From NCBI RefSeq assembly GCF_000213805.1, contig NC_015556.1, forward strand, positions 2,356,001 to 2,420,000: DNA of 64,000 nt. Direction: 5' to 3'. Below the pieces are notes generated by a model. The model ran no database searches. It was not told the origin of the DNA and worked only from the letters and a program-made list of their open reading frames with translations. The DNA is from Pseudomonas fulva 12-X (GTDB lineage Bacteria > Pseudomonadota > Gammaproteobacteria > Pseudomonadales > Pseudomonadaceae). Below are positions 1 to 12,009 of this stretch, piece after piece; the first letter of the stretch is position 1; every line of letters begins with the position of its first letter. The position numbers were made by a program, and so were the translations under genes.

Positions 1-547
1 GGGGTACGGCCTCGATGGTGCGTTGCGAGTAGCTGATCTGCAGCTGCAGGGTCTTTTCGATGTAGTGGTAAATCGAATGCTCGGCGATGCTGCGATCCAG
101 GCCGGGGATCAGGTCGGCGACGAAGTGGTTGATATCCAGGATCACCCGCCGGCCGTCGATGCGCCTGACCCGTTTGATGCGGGTGATCAAGGTGCCTTGT
201 TCGGCCTGGATGTGCTCGCAGAGGCTGCCTTCCAGCGGTACCTGGCTGAGTTCGACCACCTCAGTGCGCACGTTGCCGCCCAGCCGGGGGTAGGTCTCCT
301 GAAAGCTGACGATGCCGCCGAGTTGGAATTCGATGGGCGCGCGCGACAGCACGAAGGTGCCCTTGCCATGGATCTTCTGCGCGAAGCCCCGTTCCTGCAG
401 TTGCTCGATGGCCTTGCGCACGGTGCCGCGGCTGGTCTGGTAGTGCTCCATCAGCTCGGTTTCCGAGGGCAGGCGGGCGCCGCGCTCCAGGCGTTCGCTG
501 GTGATGCTGGCAAGCAGATCGCTGTAGATCTGGCTGTATTTGCTCAT
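1..547 (-). CDS. treR: TreR, GntR-family trehalose operon repressor (3' end outside window)
   Basis: Reading the minus strand from the ATG at 545-547 gives an open frame that runs off the window start (182 residues visible, no stop). Residues 1-70 form a GntR winged helix-turn-helix (LPSETELMEHYQTSRGTVRK, then a wing GKGTFVLS). From about residue 80 the frame looks like a UTRA effector domain (RIDGRRVILDINHFV, SIYHYIEK). It is divergent from treP with a 238-bp gap that holds two similar palindromes, the usual arrangement for a local repressor. In GntR-type TreR proteins the inducer is trehalose-6-phosphate; that this holds here is inference from the neighbouring treP and treC. Confidence 0.9.
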   Translation of the reverse strand, partial: MSKYSQIYSDLLASITSERLERGARLPSETELMEHYQTSRGTVRKAIEQLQERGFAQKIHGKGTFVLSRAPIEFQLGGIVSFQETYPRLGGNVRTEVVELSQVPLEGSLCEHIQAEQGTLITRIKRVRRIDGRRVILDINHFVADLIPGLDRSIAEHSIYHYIEKTLQLQISYSQRTIEAVP

Positions 548-677
548 ATGCAGGCTCGATGCCGGTTGTCGTCAAGCGACGAACCTTAGGGAGGGCGTGG
601 CGCTTTGTCTATGGTTTGAGGAGCGGCGGTGGCCGGATATTTCCCGGTTAACTGGCGCCTTGGCAAAGAGAACTAAA

Positions 678-724
678 ACTGGTCTATACGAGTTGTTGCT
701 TTAACTCGTATGTACGAGTAAGGT
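678..724 (+). promoter_or_regulatory. Probable treP promoter with two TreR operators
   Basis: A near-perfect palindrome ACTCGTATGTACGAGT lies at 704-719, and a related copy ACTGGTCTATACGAGT at 678-693; centres are 26 bp apart. A plausible sigma-70 promoter TTGCTT (696-701), 17 bp, TAAGGT (719-724) has the second palindrome inside its spacer, so a bound repressor would block RNA polymerase. The position between divergent treR and treP supports TreR as the binder. The assignment is inference from symmetry and position. Confidence 0.65.
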
Positions 725-785
725 TTGGTCAGGTTGCTACCTATGCCGCTCTCCAAAAACAAAATCCTCGAAGGATAAAAAGCGC

Positions 786-2228
786 ATGAGTCACGATTAT
801 TCAGCCATTGCCCGCGACGTGCTGCAGAGCCTCGGCGGCGTCGACAACGTGGAGCAGGCCGCCCATTGCGTGACGCGCCTGCGCCTGTCCCTCAAGGACT
901 CGAAAAAGGTCGACGTGGGCACCTTGAACCAGATCGATCTGGTCAAGGGCTCGTTCTTCACCGGCGGCCTGTACCAGGTGGTGATCGGCCCCGGCGATGT
1001 GGAGAAGGTCTATGCCGCGCTACGCGAGCAGACCGGCCTGGCGGCCATGACCATCGCCGATCTCAAGCAGCAGAGCGCTGCCAAGATCAATGGCATGCAG
1101 CGCCTGGTGCGCATCCTCTCCGACGTGTTCATGCCCATCCTGCCGGCGCTGATCATTGCCGGCCTGCTGATGGGAGTGAACAACCTGATCGGCGCCAAGG
1201 GCATGTTCATCGAGGGGGTCACCCTGCTCGAGGCCTATCCGGCGCTGGATGGCGTGTGGAGCCTGATCAACCTGATGGCCAACACCTCGTTCGTGTTCCT
1301 GCCGGCACTAGTCGGATGGTCGGCGGCGAAACGCTTCGGTGGCAGTGAAATCCTCGGCATCGTGCTGGGCCTGATGCTGGTGCACCCGGACCTGCTCAAT
1401 GCCTGGAACTACGGCAAGGTGGTTGCCGGCCTGGGCGATCAGGGCATGCCGTATTTCGATATCTTCGGCTGGTTCAAGATCGAGAAGGTCGGCTATCAGG
1501 GGCAGATCCTGCCGATCCTGCTGGCGGCTTATGTGATGAGCGTGATCGAGAAATGGCTGCGCGCCCGGGTGCCCAATGCCATCCAGCTGCTGGTGGTGCC
1601 GATCACTACCATCGTCATCACCGGCGTATTGGCGCTGGCCCTGATCGGCCCGATCACCCGCCACCTGGGCATCCTGATCACAGAGGGCGTGGTGATGCTG
1701 TTCGATTTCGCGCCGCTGATTGGCGGGGCGATCTTCGGCATGCTCTTCGCGCCGCTGGTAATCACCGGGATGCACCACATGTTCTTGGGCGTGGATCTGC
1801 AATTGATCTCCACCCAGGGTGGCACCTTCATCTGGCCGATGATCGTGATGTCCAACCTGGCCCAGGGCAGCGCCGCGCTCGGGGTGTTCTACATGACCCG
1901 CAACGTACGGGACAAGAGCATGGCGTCCACCTCGGCCATCTCCGCGTATTTCGGCATCACCGAGCCTGCGATGTTCGGCATCAACCTGCGCTACAAATTT
2001 CCGTTTTACGCCGCCCTAATCGGCTCGGCCATGGGCTGCATCTTTCTGTCGCTGAACAAGGTGCAGTCTTCTGCCATCGGCGTCGGGGGCCTGCCCGGGT
2101 TCATTTCCATCATGCCGCAGTACATCCCGGTGTTCATCGTGGGCATGGTCATCGCCATCGCGGTGCCGTTCCTGCTCACCTGCGCCCTGAGCGTGAAGAT
2201 CGTCCGCCCGGGCTATCGGGTCGCCTGA
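786..2228 (+). CDS. treP: TreP, trehalose-specific PTS EIIBC
   Basis: 480 residues. An N-terminal EIIB domain (about 1-90) carries the phosphorylated cysteine Cys28 in AAHCVTRLRL. The EIIC membrane domain (about 110-475) has many hydrophobic segments and the conserved GITEPAMFGINLRYKFPF stretch. It takes trehalose across the inner membrane and phosphorylates it to trehalose-6-phosphate. No EIIA domain is fused; the EIIA at the start of the multidomain PTS protein three genes downstream can supply phosphate. The Shine-Dalgarno sequence GAAGGA lies about 10 bp before the ATG. treC follows after 72 bp. Trehalose rather than sucrose specificity rests on treC next door. Confidence 0.93.
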   Translation: MSHDYSAIARDVLQSLGGVDNVEQAAHCVTRLRLSLKDSKKVDVGTLNQIDLVKGSFFTGGLYQVVIGPGDVEKVYAALREQTGLAAMTIADLKQQSAAKINGMQRLVRILSDVFMPILPALIIAGLLMGVNNLIGAKGMFIEGVTLLEAYPALDGVWSLINLMANTSFVFLPALVGWSAAKRFGGSEILGIVLGLMLVHPDLLNAWNYGKVVAGLGDQGMPYFDIFGWFKIEKVGYQGQILPILLAAYVMSVIEKWLRARVPNAIQLLVVPITTIVITGVLALALIGPITRHLGILITEGVVMLFDFAPLIGGAIFGMLFAPLVITGMHHMFLGVDLQLISTQGGTFIWPMIVMSNLAQGSAALGVFYMTRNVRDKSMASTSAISAYFGITEPAMFGINLRYKFPFYAALIGSAMGCIFLSLNKVQSSAIGVGGLPGFISIMPQYIPVFIVGMVIAIAVPFLLTCALSVKIVRPGYRVA

Positions 2229-2300
2229 GCCACCGCTTGGCGGGCGACAGCGCCCTGGGGGTGCCGCTCGTTGTTCATAAACAGATAAAGGAATAGCGCC

Positions 2301-3956
2301 ATGCAAGACTGGCAGCATTCGGTGATCTACCAGATCTACCCCAAGAGTTTTTACAGCCAAGGCGGCAACCCCACGGGCGACTTGCTCGGCGTGGTTGCCA
2401 AGCTCGATTACCTGCAGTGGCTGGGTGTCGACTACCTGTGGCTCACGCCTTTTCTGCGCTCGCCGCAACGTGACAACGGTTATGACATCAGCGACTACTA
2501 CGCCATCGACCCGAGCTACGGCACCATGGCCGACTGCGAGCTGCTGATCGCCGAGGCGGGCAAGCGCGGCATCAAGTTGATGCTCGACATCGTGGTCAAC
2601 CATACCTCCATCGAGCATGCGTGGTTTCAGCAGGCGCGCAGCAGCCTCGACAGCCCCTATCGTGATTTCTATATCTGGCGCGACCAGCCGAACAACTGGG
2701 AGTCGAAATTTGGCGGCTCGGCGTGGGAATACGAGGCGCAGACCGGGCAGTACTACCTGCACCTGTTCGACCACACCCAGGCCGACCTCAACTGGGACAA
2801 CCCCAAGGTGCGCGAGGAAGTCTTCAAGATGATGCGCTTCTGGCGCGACAAGGGTGTGGGCGGCTTCCGCCTGGACGTGATCAATCTGATTTCCAAACCG
2901 GCCGACTTCCCCGAAGACGGCAGCGACGGGCGGCGCTTCTATACCGACGGCCCGAACGTCCATGAGTACCTGCAGGAAATGCACCGCGAGGTATTCGAGG
3001 GCCACGAGCTAATCAACGTCGGCGAGATGTCTTCCACCTCCCTCGAACACTGCATCCGCTATTCGCGTCCGGACTCGAAAGAGTTGTCGATGACCTTCAA
3101 TTTCCACCACCTGAAGGTGGACTACCCTAACCAGCAGAAGTGGGTGCAGGCCGACTTCGACTTCCTGGCGCTCAAGCGCATCCTCTCCGACTGGCAGACC
3201 GGCATGCAGGCCGGCGGCGGCTGGAACGCACTGTTCTGGTGCAATCATGACCAGCCGCGGGTGGTGTCACGCTTCGGCGATGACGGTGAACACCGCGTGG
3301 TTTCAGCCAAGATGCTCGCTACCGCGTTGCATTTCCTGCAGGGCACGCCCTTCATCTATCAGGGCGAGGAGCTGGGCATGACCAACCCGGGCTTCGACAG
3401 CATCGAGCAATACCGCGATGTCGAGAGCCTGAATATCTACCGCCTCAAGCGCAACGCTGGCGAAAGCCCTGCATCTATTATGGCCACCATCATGCAGAAG
3501 TCCCGCGACAACGGGCGCACGCCGATGCAGTGGAGTAGCGAGGCGAACGCCGGGTTCAGCACCGCCGAACCCTGGATTGGCGTGCCTGGCAGTGCCGAAC
3601 AGATAAACGTCGCCAACCAGTTCGACGATCCCACGTCGGTGCTGCACTACTACCGCCAGCTGGTCGGCTTGCGCCGCCAGGAGTCGTTGATCCAGCAGGG
3701 CGTCTATCGCCAACTGCTGCCGGAGCATGAGCAGGTGTGGATCTACCTGCGCGAAAGTGAAAACGCCCATGAACGGCTGCTGGTGGTGAACAACTTCTAT
3801 GGCACCTCGTGTGAAGTCGAGCTGCCTGAGCGGGTAATCGATACCGCCAGCCGTCAGCGGGTGGTGATCAGCAACTACCCGGACTGCGAACCACGGGGGC
3901 GTCAGCTGTATCTCAGGCCTTACGAGTCCTACGTTTTGCACCTGACCGACGCCTGA
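2301..3956 (+). CDS. treC: TreC, trehalose-6-phosphate hydrolase (GH13)
   Basis: 551 residues, normal for the family. Cytoplasmic enzyme that splits trehalose-6-phosphate into glucose and glucose-6-phosphate. GH13 landmarks are in order: DIVVNHTS (region I), GFRLDVINLI with the nucleophile Asp (region II), NVGEMSS with the acid/base Glu (region III) and NHDQPR (region IV). The N-terminal WQHSVIYQIYPKSF is typical of TreC and oligo-1,6-glucosidases. The sugar-phosphate substrate is inferred from direct linkage to treP; an oligoglucosidase would be the alternative. The ATG at 2301 follows AAAGGA. Confidence 0.94.
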   Translation: MQDWQHSVIYQIYPKSFYSQGGNPTGDLLGVVAKLDYLQWLGVDYLWLTPFLRSPQRDNGYDISDYYAIDPSYGTMADCELLIAEAGKRGIKLMLDIVVNHTSIEHAWFQQARSSLDSPYRDFYIWRDQPNNWESKFGGSAWEYEAQTGQYYLHLFDHTQADLNWDNPKVREEVFKMMRFWRDKGVGGFRLDVINLISKPADFPEDGSDGRRFYTDGPNVHEYLQEMHREVFEGHELINVGEMSSTSLEHCIRYSRPDSKELSMTFNFHHLKVDYPNQQKWVQADFDFLALKRILSDWQTGMQAGGGWNALFWCNHDQPRVVSRFGDDGEHRVVSAKMLATALHFLQGTPFIYQGEELGMTNPGFDSIEQYRDVESLNIYRLKRNAGESPASIMATIMQKSRDNGRTPMQWSSEANAGFSTAEPWIGVPGSAEQINVANQFDDPTSVLHYYRQLVGLRRQESLIQQGVYRQLLPEHEQVWIYLRESENAHERLLVVNNFYGTSCEVELPERVIDTASRQRVVISNYPDCEPRGRQLYLRPYESYVLHLTDA

Positions 3957-4052
3957 AGCGGGCGGTGCCGCGCATGCCTGAGTCGCGCGGCGCTAGACCC
4001 CGAGCAACCCAGTTACACCATGCATTCCAAGAACAAAACCGCAGGTGAAGCC

Positions 4053-6596
<2,544 letters not shown>

Positions 6597-6598
6597 GC

Positions 6599-6892
6599 AT
6601 GTTCAACAAATTGCAAAGCGCCTTATGGAAGGCATTGACGCCGGACCTAGTGCCGGACGAACCGAAGATGACCACGGCGGCTGAAGCGCCGCTGCCGGCC
6701 AACGTGGTCGAGGCCTTGGGCGGCGAGAAAAACCTCGCCTCGCAGCAGCGCGTCGCTATAACCCGCATCCGTGTGCAGCTACGTGACGCCGAGCAGCTCG
6801 ACGAGCTGGCATTGCAGGCGTCAGGCATGCCCGCGGTGATGGTTTTGGGCCAAGGTGTGGTTCATGTGCTGACGCCAGTAGAGGAGCCGTAG
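6599..6892 (+). CDS. Small EIIB-like PTS protein lacking the phosphorylated cysteine
   Basis: 97 residues, starting 2 bp after the multidomain PTS gene behind CGGAGAGCTGAGC. Residues 35-93 look like a GlcB-type EIIB domain (LGGEKNLASQQ, then ITRIRVQLRDAEQLDEL, then GMPAVMVLGQGVVHVL). The position that is the phosphorylated Cys in active EIIB domains (ACITRLRV) is Ala53 here (VAITRIRV). It therefore cannot carry phosphate in the usual way. A structural, regulatory or decoy role is possible; so is early decay, although the reading frame is intact. Family assignment is from motif likeness only. Confidence 0.8.
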   Translation: MFNKLQSALWKALTPDLVPDEPKMTTAAEAPLPANVVEALGGEKNLASQQRVAITRIRVQLRDAEQLDELALQASGMPAVMVLGQGVVHVLTPVEEP

Positions 6893-7395
6893 ATTGAAAT
6901 CTGCTTAGGCGAACAGGCTGATCAAATCTAGGTGCGCTGAGAGCGAGTATTTCGGATGCTCACCCTAGGGTAGTTGGGCGAGAACTTTAGAATCGATGAT
7001 GGTACAAAAGTGGTACCGATGTGTTGGCTTTATCTCTAGCCCTGGTCTTACGGGGCTTTTAATAAAAAGCGGTCCAATCCATCATGGGGGCGACGGAGAA
7101 GCGACGGGAGAGGGCTGGGCGTACGGTGGTGGAGGCGGTTTGCAAGGGCATCTCGGGTATCGGGCGCTGCTGATGCTGGCGGATTGTTGCAGGACCGGAG
7201 CAGAATCAGCAGGTGCGGCAGAACGGTTGGCGCAAGCACTGGGACATGCGCATAGGCCGCGCAGTTTATCAGGAAGGTGCATCGCCGAGCAGCGTTGAAC
7301 AACCACCCGCCTGGCCGGGTCGTAGCTAGCGAAAAGTCGAGGCCGATTATGGGCACGATGCAGGGTGATGACGAAATAGTTGGCGGGAGATAGCG
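6893..7395. other. 503-bp gap with no supported gene
   Basis: Beyond a possible terminator at 7038-7060 I see nothing I can support. An open frame at 6996-7298 (+) starts without a ribosome-binding site and has no recognisable domain. Its glycine-rich stretch (GGDGEATGEG, then YGGGGG) faintly recalls the tail of the next gene, so it might be a decayed relative. A long opposite-strand frame (7048-7692) runs through the next gene and looks like a shadow. Confidence 0.4.
7038..7060 (+). terminator. Candidate intrinsic terminator after the tre operon
   Basis: AGCCC (7038-7042) pairs with GGGCT (7053-7057) across a 10-nt loop and runs into TTTT. The stem is short, so this is only a candidate end for the trehalose transcript. 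Confidence 0.35.
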
Positions 7396-7644
7396 ATGAT
7401 CAACCAGGGCGTTGGTGTAACCCAGTGGATCTATGTGCTGGTGCTGGCAGCGGTGGGGTATCACATTCTCTATAAGTTCTTCACTTCTGCCAGTCGCAAG
7501 CCGGGCAAGAAGAGCGATTCCAGCGATTCGGGAGGCTCCAGCAGCATCATGATCGATAACGGCCACCGCGGCGGCGACTTTTGTGCAAATGATGGTGGTG
7601 CAAGTGATTGCGGCGGAGGTGATGGCGGCGGCGGAGGCGATTGA
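7396..7644 (+). CDS. Small membrane protein with Gly/Asp-rich tail, function unknown
   Basis: 82 residues. The ATG follows GGGAGATAGCG, a good ribosome-binding site. Residues 10-28 are one hydrophobic segment (WIYVLVLAAVGYHILYKFF). A basic stretch SRKPGKK follows, then a Ser-rich linker and a C-terminus almost wholly Gly and Asp with two Cys (GGDFCANDGG, DCGGGDGGGGGD). The topology suggests a membrane anchor with a flexible, possibly metal-binding or self-associating tail. Similar Gly-Asp-Cys tails occur on several small bacterial membrane proteins of unknown role. No neighbour explains its function. Confidence 0.6.
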   Translation: MINQGVGVTQWIYVLVLAAVGYHILYKFFTSASRKPGKKSDSSDSGGSSSIMIDNGHRGGDFCANDGGASDCGGGDGGGGGD

Positions 7645-7765
7645 GCTGGTGTTGCCAATCGATACGTCACCGTGGAGTTGCTCATGCTTCATAAGGCGCC
7701 ACCGGCCTCACGATAGTGCAGCGAATCCATCTTCCGCACATTGTATTTTCCAGATCCTTGGCTAG

Positions 7766-8959
<1,194 letters not shown>

Positions 8960-9070
8960 GCCGGTGTCGCGGCGCCTTTCGAGCGCCGTCGTTACACTAA
9001 TTCGGCAGGTCTCTCATCCTGCACTCGATCGCTGGCGGGGCTGGTGCCTGAGGCGATCATCTGTGTAGGA

Positions 9071-9150
9071 TGGCGACCGGGTGTTAGCCGCATGGTGCGG
9101 TGAGACAGGTCTGTTGCGTTGGTCGGGCCGCCGCGCGGAGCTCGTTCGCC
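9071..9150 (+). ncRNA. Probable nhaA-I (Li+/Na+-class) riboswitch in the nhaA leader
   Basis: The 5' leader of nhaA folds compactly. GGCGACC (9072-9078) can pair with GGTCG...GCC (9121-9132) with an internal bulge. Inside is a perfect hairpin CCGCA-TGG-TGCGG (9088-9100), flanked by the unpaired stretches GGGTGTTAG and TGAGACAGG. The ribosome-binding GGAG (9137-9140) lies just after the 3' arm, so ligand could control its access. Breaker-lab nhaA-I RNAs sit at exactly this place and are reported lithium-I riboswitches. I recognise position and overall design from memory and could not run a covariance model. Confidence 0.6.
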
Positions 9151-9151
9151 C

Positions 9152-10519
9152 ATGAAATCGCGCCCGTCCTTTCCGGATATTCCCCGTGCCCAGCGTTTGG
9201 CTGAGTATGCCTTCGCCTGCATTCGCAACCTCCTTCATCGTGAAGCCTTCAGCGGCGTGGTGCTGCTGCTGGCCACCGCCGCCGCACTGATCTGGGCCAA
9301 TTCGCCCTACGCCGACAGCTATCACGCGCTCTGGCACGCGCCCGTGTCGTTTGGCTTCGGTAGCTTCGGCGTTAGCCAGTCCCTGCATTTCTGGATCAAC
9401 GACGGCCTGATGACCTTGTTCTTTCTGATCGTCGGCATGGAGATCCGCCGCGAGATGCATGACGGCGCCCTGGCCGATCTGCGCCAGGCGTCGTTGCCCA
9501 TTGCCGCCGCCTGCGGCGGGGTGATCATGCCTGCGCTGATCTACGCCAGCCTCAACCTCAAGGGCGCCGGCCTGCACGGCTGGGCGATTCCGGCTGCCAC
9601 CGACATCGCCTTCGCGGTCGGCCTGCTGGCACTACTGGGCAAGGGCATTCCTTCCGGCGTACGTATCTTTCTGCTGACTCTGGCAGTGATCGACGACGTG
9701 ATCGCGGTGATCCTCATCGCGCTGTTCTATTCCGACGGCCTCAACTACAGCGGCTTTGCCCTGGCCGGCGTCGGCGCACTGGCGGTGCTCGGTTTGCAGC
9801 GCATCGGCATCGGCTCGGCTTTCGCCTATGTACTGCCCGGCGCGCTGATGTGGGGTGGTTTATTGATGACCGGCGCGCACCCGACCCTGGCCGGGGTGAT
9901 TCTCGGCCTGATGACGCCGGTGATGTGCCTGCCGACCCGCGAGCTGCCGCGTGATGCCGTGGGCCGTATCGCCCGTGAGCTGGAAGACGACAGCGGTACG
10001 GCCGTGGCGTCCAACGAAGCTGCCCAGTCTGTGCGTGAGTTGCGCCTGGCCCAGCGCGAGCTGCTGCCACCGGTGGTGCGCGTGCAGCTCGCGCTGCACC
10101 CCTGGGTCACCTTTGGCCTGATGCCGCTATTCGCGCTGGCCAACGCCGGTGTGAGCCTGGGCGGCACCGATCTGTCGTCGGCCACTTCACACTGGGTGAT
10201 GCTGGGCGTGGCCATCGCGCTGCTGGTCGGCAAGCCGGCCGGGGTGATCAGTGTCAGCTGGCTGATGGTTAAGCTCGGCTTGTGCCGCCTGCCGGCCGAC
10301 GTGTCCTGGCGCGGCGTCGCGCTGATCGGCCTGCTTGCCGGGATCGGCTTCACCATGTCGATCTTCATCGCCAACCTGGCGTTCAGCGATGCCAACCTTT
10401 TGGCCGCGGCCAAGCTGGGCGTGCTACTCGGCTCTCTGGCTTCGGCAACCGTGGGGCTGACCTGGGGCGTGCTTTACGTGCGGCGTTTGCGCATCGCCCA
10501 GGCGGCCAGTGCCAACTAG
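9152..10519 (+). CDS. nhaA: NhaA, Na+/H+ antiporter
   Basis: 455 residues from the ATG at 9152; an in-frame TTG at 9119 lies within the structured leader and was rejected. The protein exchanges cytoplasmic Na+ or Li+ for periplasmic protons. Family marks: [20 protein letters not shown] near the N-terminus, [30 protein letters not shown] with the transport-active Asp region, [19 protein letters not shown], and [15 protein letters not shown] near the end. Length exceeds the 388-residue E. coli protein because of a loop around residues 265-310. The structured leader suggests ion-dependent expression. Its stop overlaps the stop of the convergent araC-type gene by 4 bp. Confidence 0.95.
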   Translation: MKSRPSFPDIPRAQRLAEYAFACIRNLLHREAFSGVVLLLATAAALIWANSPYADSYHALWHAPVSFGFGSFGVSQSLHFWINDGLMTLFFLIVGMEIRREMHDGALADLRQASLPIAAACGGVIMPALIYASLNLKGAGLHGWAIPAATDIAFAVGLLALLGKGIPSGVRIFLLTLAVIDDVIAVILIALFYSDGLNYSGFALAGVGALAVLGLQRIGIGSAFAYVLPGALMWGGLLMTGAHPTLAGVILGLMTPVMCLPTRELPRDAVGRIARELEDDSGTAVASNEAAQSVRELRLAQRELLPPVVRVQLALHPWVTFGLMPLFALANAGVSLGGTDLSSATSHWVMLGVAIALLVGKPAGVISVSWLMVKLGLCRLPADVSWRGVALIGLLAGIGFTMSIFIANLAFSDANLLAAAKLGVLLGSLASATVGLTWGVLYVRRLRIAQAASAN

Positions 10520-11448
10520 TCGGTAAAGGGGATCTGCGGCGTGTCCGGGTTCAGTTGCTGGCGACGGAACTGGCCGGGCGGCAGGCCGTGGATCTGCCGG
10601 AAACGCCGGGAAAAGTAGGCTTCGTCGGCGAAACCGCATAACCGCGCCACTTCGCCCACCGGCTTGCTGCCGTTGAGCAGATGGTTGCGGGCGGCGTGCA
10701 TGCGCCGCTCCAGCACCATGTCACTGAAGGTCTTGCCTACTTCCTTGCGCAGCCAGTGGGTCAGGTAGCTCGGCGACAGGTAAGTGGCCGCCGCCACCTT
10801 CTTCAGGTTCAGGTCCGGGTCGGCGATATTGCGCCGCAGGTACTCCGACATCCGCCCCAGCGCATCACGCCGGCTCGCCTGGGCCGCGTTGCTTTCCGCC
10901 AGTTGCTTGAGCGGCTCGGCGTAGAGCATGCACACCAGGCCGATCAGCTGCAGCATCAGGCCCTTGAGGATTTCCCGCACGCCGAACTGACGGCTGACGT
11001 CCAGCTCGCGCATCTGTTCGATCAACGCGCACACCTGGGCGAAATGGGCATCGTCCAAGGTGAAGTCCAGGTACTGCTGGAAGCGGAAGGGCGACAGCTC
11101 CGGGGCCAGGAGAATGGACACGTCTTCGAGATCCATCGGGTCGCACTGCAGGTGCGGCAGCAGAAAGGTCTGGGAGAAGTTGATGACGATGAAATTGCTT
11201 TCCGGCGGGTGGGGAATCACATGCACCCGGTGGGGGAGGATGAACGCCAGGGTGTTACGCGGGAAGGGCCGCTCGACGTTGCCGATATGCTGCACGGTGT
11301 CACCGCCCAGGTTGATCTGCACCTGGAAGTACTCGTGGCGGTGGGGCGCGGTTTCAGCGCGACGACCTTTCTTGTCGCGGATATAGAAGTCCGTCAGCTC
11401 GCTACGCTGTTGCATGAAATAGGTAGGAACCTGACTCAGTGACGACAT
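10516..11448 (-). CDS. AraC-family transcriptional regulator
   Basis: 310 residues. The N-terminal half has a cupin-like effector domain ([34 protein letters not shown]). Residues about 205-300 hold two AraC helix-turn-helix motifs ([20 protein letters not shown] and [20 protein letters not shown], followed by [11 protein letters not shown]). The gene is divergent from the MFS-FAH-SDR cluster across a 560-bp gap, so it is the natural candidate to control that cluster, with a small organic molecule as effector. It converges with nhaA, with a 4-bp stop overlap. Confidence 0.9.
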   Translation of the reverse strand: MSSLSQVPTYFMQQRSELTDFYIRDKKGRRAETAPHRHEYFQVQINLGGDTVQHIGNVERPFPRNTLAFILPHRVHVIPHPPESNFIVINFSQTFLLPHLQCDPMDLEDVSILLAPELSPFRFQQYLDFTLDDAHFAQVCALIEQMRELDVSRQFGVREILKGLMLQLIGLVCMLYAEPLKQLAESNAAQASRRDALGRMSEYLRRNIADPDLNLKKVAAATYLSPSYLTHWLRKEVGKTFSDMVLERRMHAARNHLLNGSKPVGEVARLCGFADEAYFSRRFRQIHGLPPGQFRRQQLNPDTPQIPFTD

Positions 11449-12009
11449 CTACCCGCTCTCTATCAAGAATGTTTCGCAACATATTGGCTGCTCACGAAGC
11501 GCTCTGGCAAGCGGGTTGTACGATGATTCGCCTTCGCGGCGACGATAATTCCCCGCGTGGGTCATGAGGAGCTGTCCAAAACATTGGCGATGAGAGTTTT
11601 CTCATTAGACCTCTCTATGACGGTGTTTTCAGCCGATTTTGATAGGTTTTTTGAGCAGCGAAGTGCAGCAGGATTTTTTGGACTGGTTCAATCAACCTGA
11701 AAGACATCGGAAAAAACGATCTAACGGAAATATTGATTTACACAGGTTGTACGATCACCTTGTGGGCCATGCACAGCGACATCTCATCCAAAAACAATCA
11801 CAGGTGCAGCCCAATGGTTTCTTGCCCCGTTTCACGGCCCTCCGGCCATTCGCCCCCGTGCCCCACGTGGTGCCCAGGCCGCGCGAGCTGATGCTGCGCG
11901 CCGCCATTTTCTAGCCCCAACGCCCATGAACACGCTCACCCCGATTACCGCGGGTGCAGGGCGCGTTCGCCCGAAAAAAACTCGATATTCCAATTACAAG
12001 AGGTCACCC
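11449..12009. other. Divergent regulatory gap between araC-type gene and MFS gene
   Basis: This 561-bp stretch is clearly less GC-rich than its surroundings, as expected of a promoter region. An inverted repeat ATGAGA-GTTT-TCTCAT lies at 11590-11605 and could bind a regulator. A 91-codon open frame at 11639-11914 has no ribosome-binding site or recognisable domain and I do not call it. The in-frame extension of the MFS gene back to 11926 has no ribosome-binding site. Confidence 0.45.

Noticed and set aside
6996..7298. 100-codon frame before the Gly/Asp-tailed gene
   Set aside because: No ribosome-binding site, no domain, and composition only weakly gene-like.
10681..11442. Long open frame on the plus strand across the AraC-type gene
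   Set aside because: Exact antisense of a clear AraC regulator; the frame stays open only because of GC-rich codon bias.
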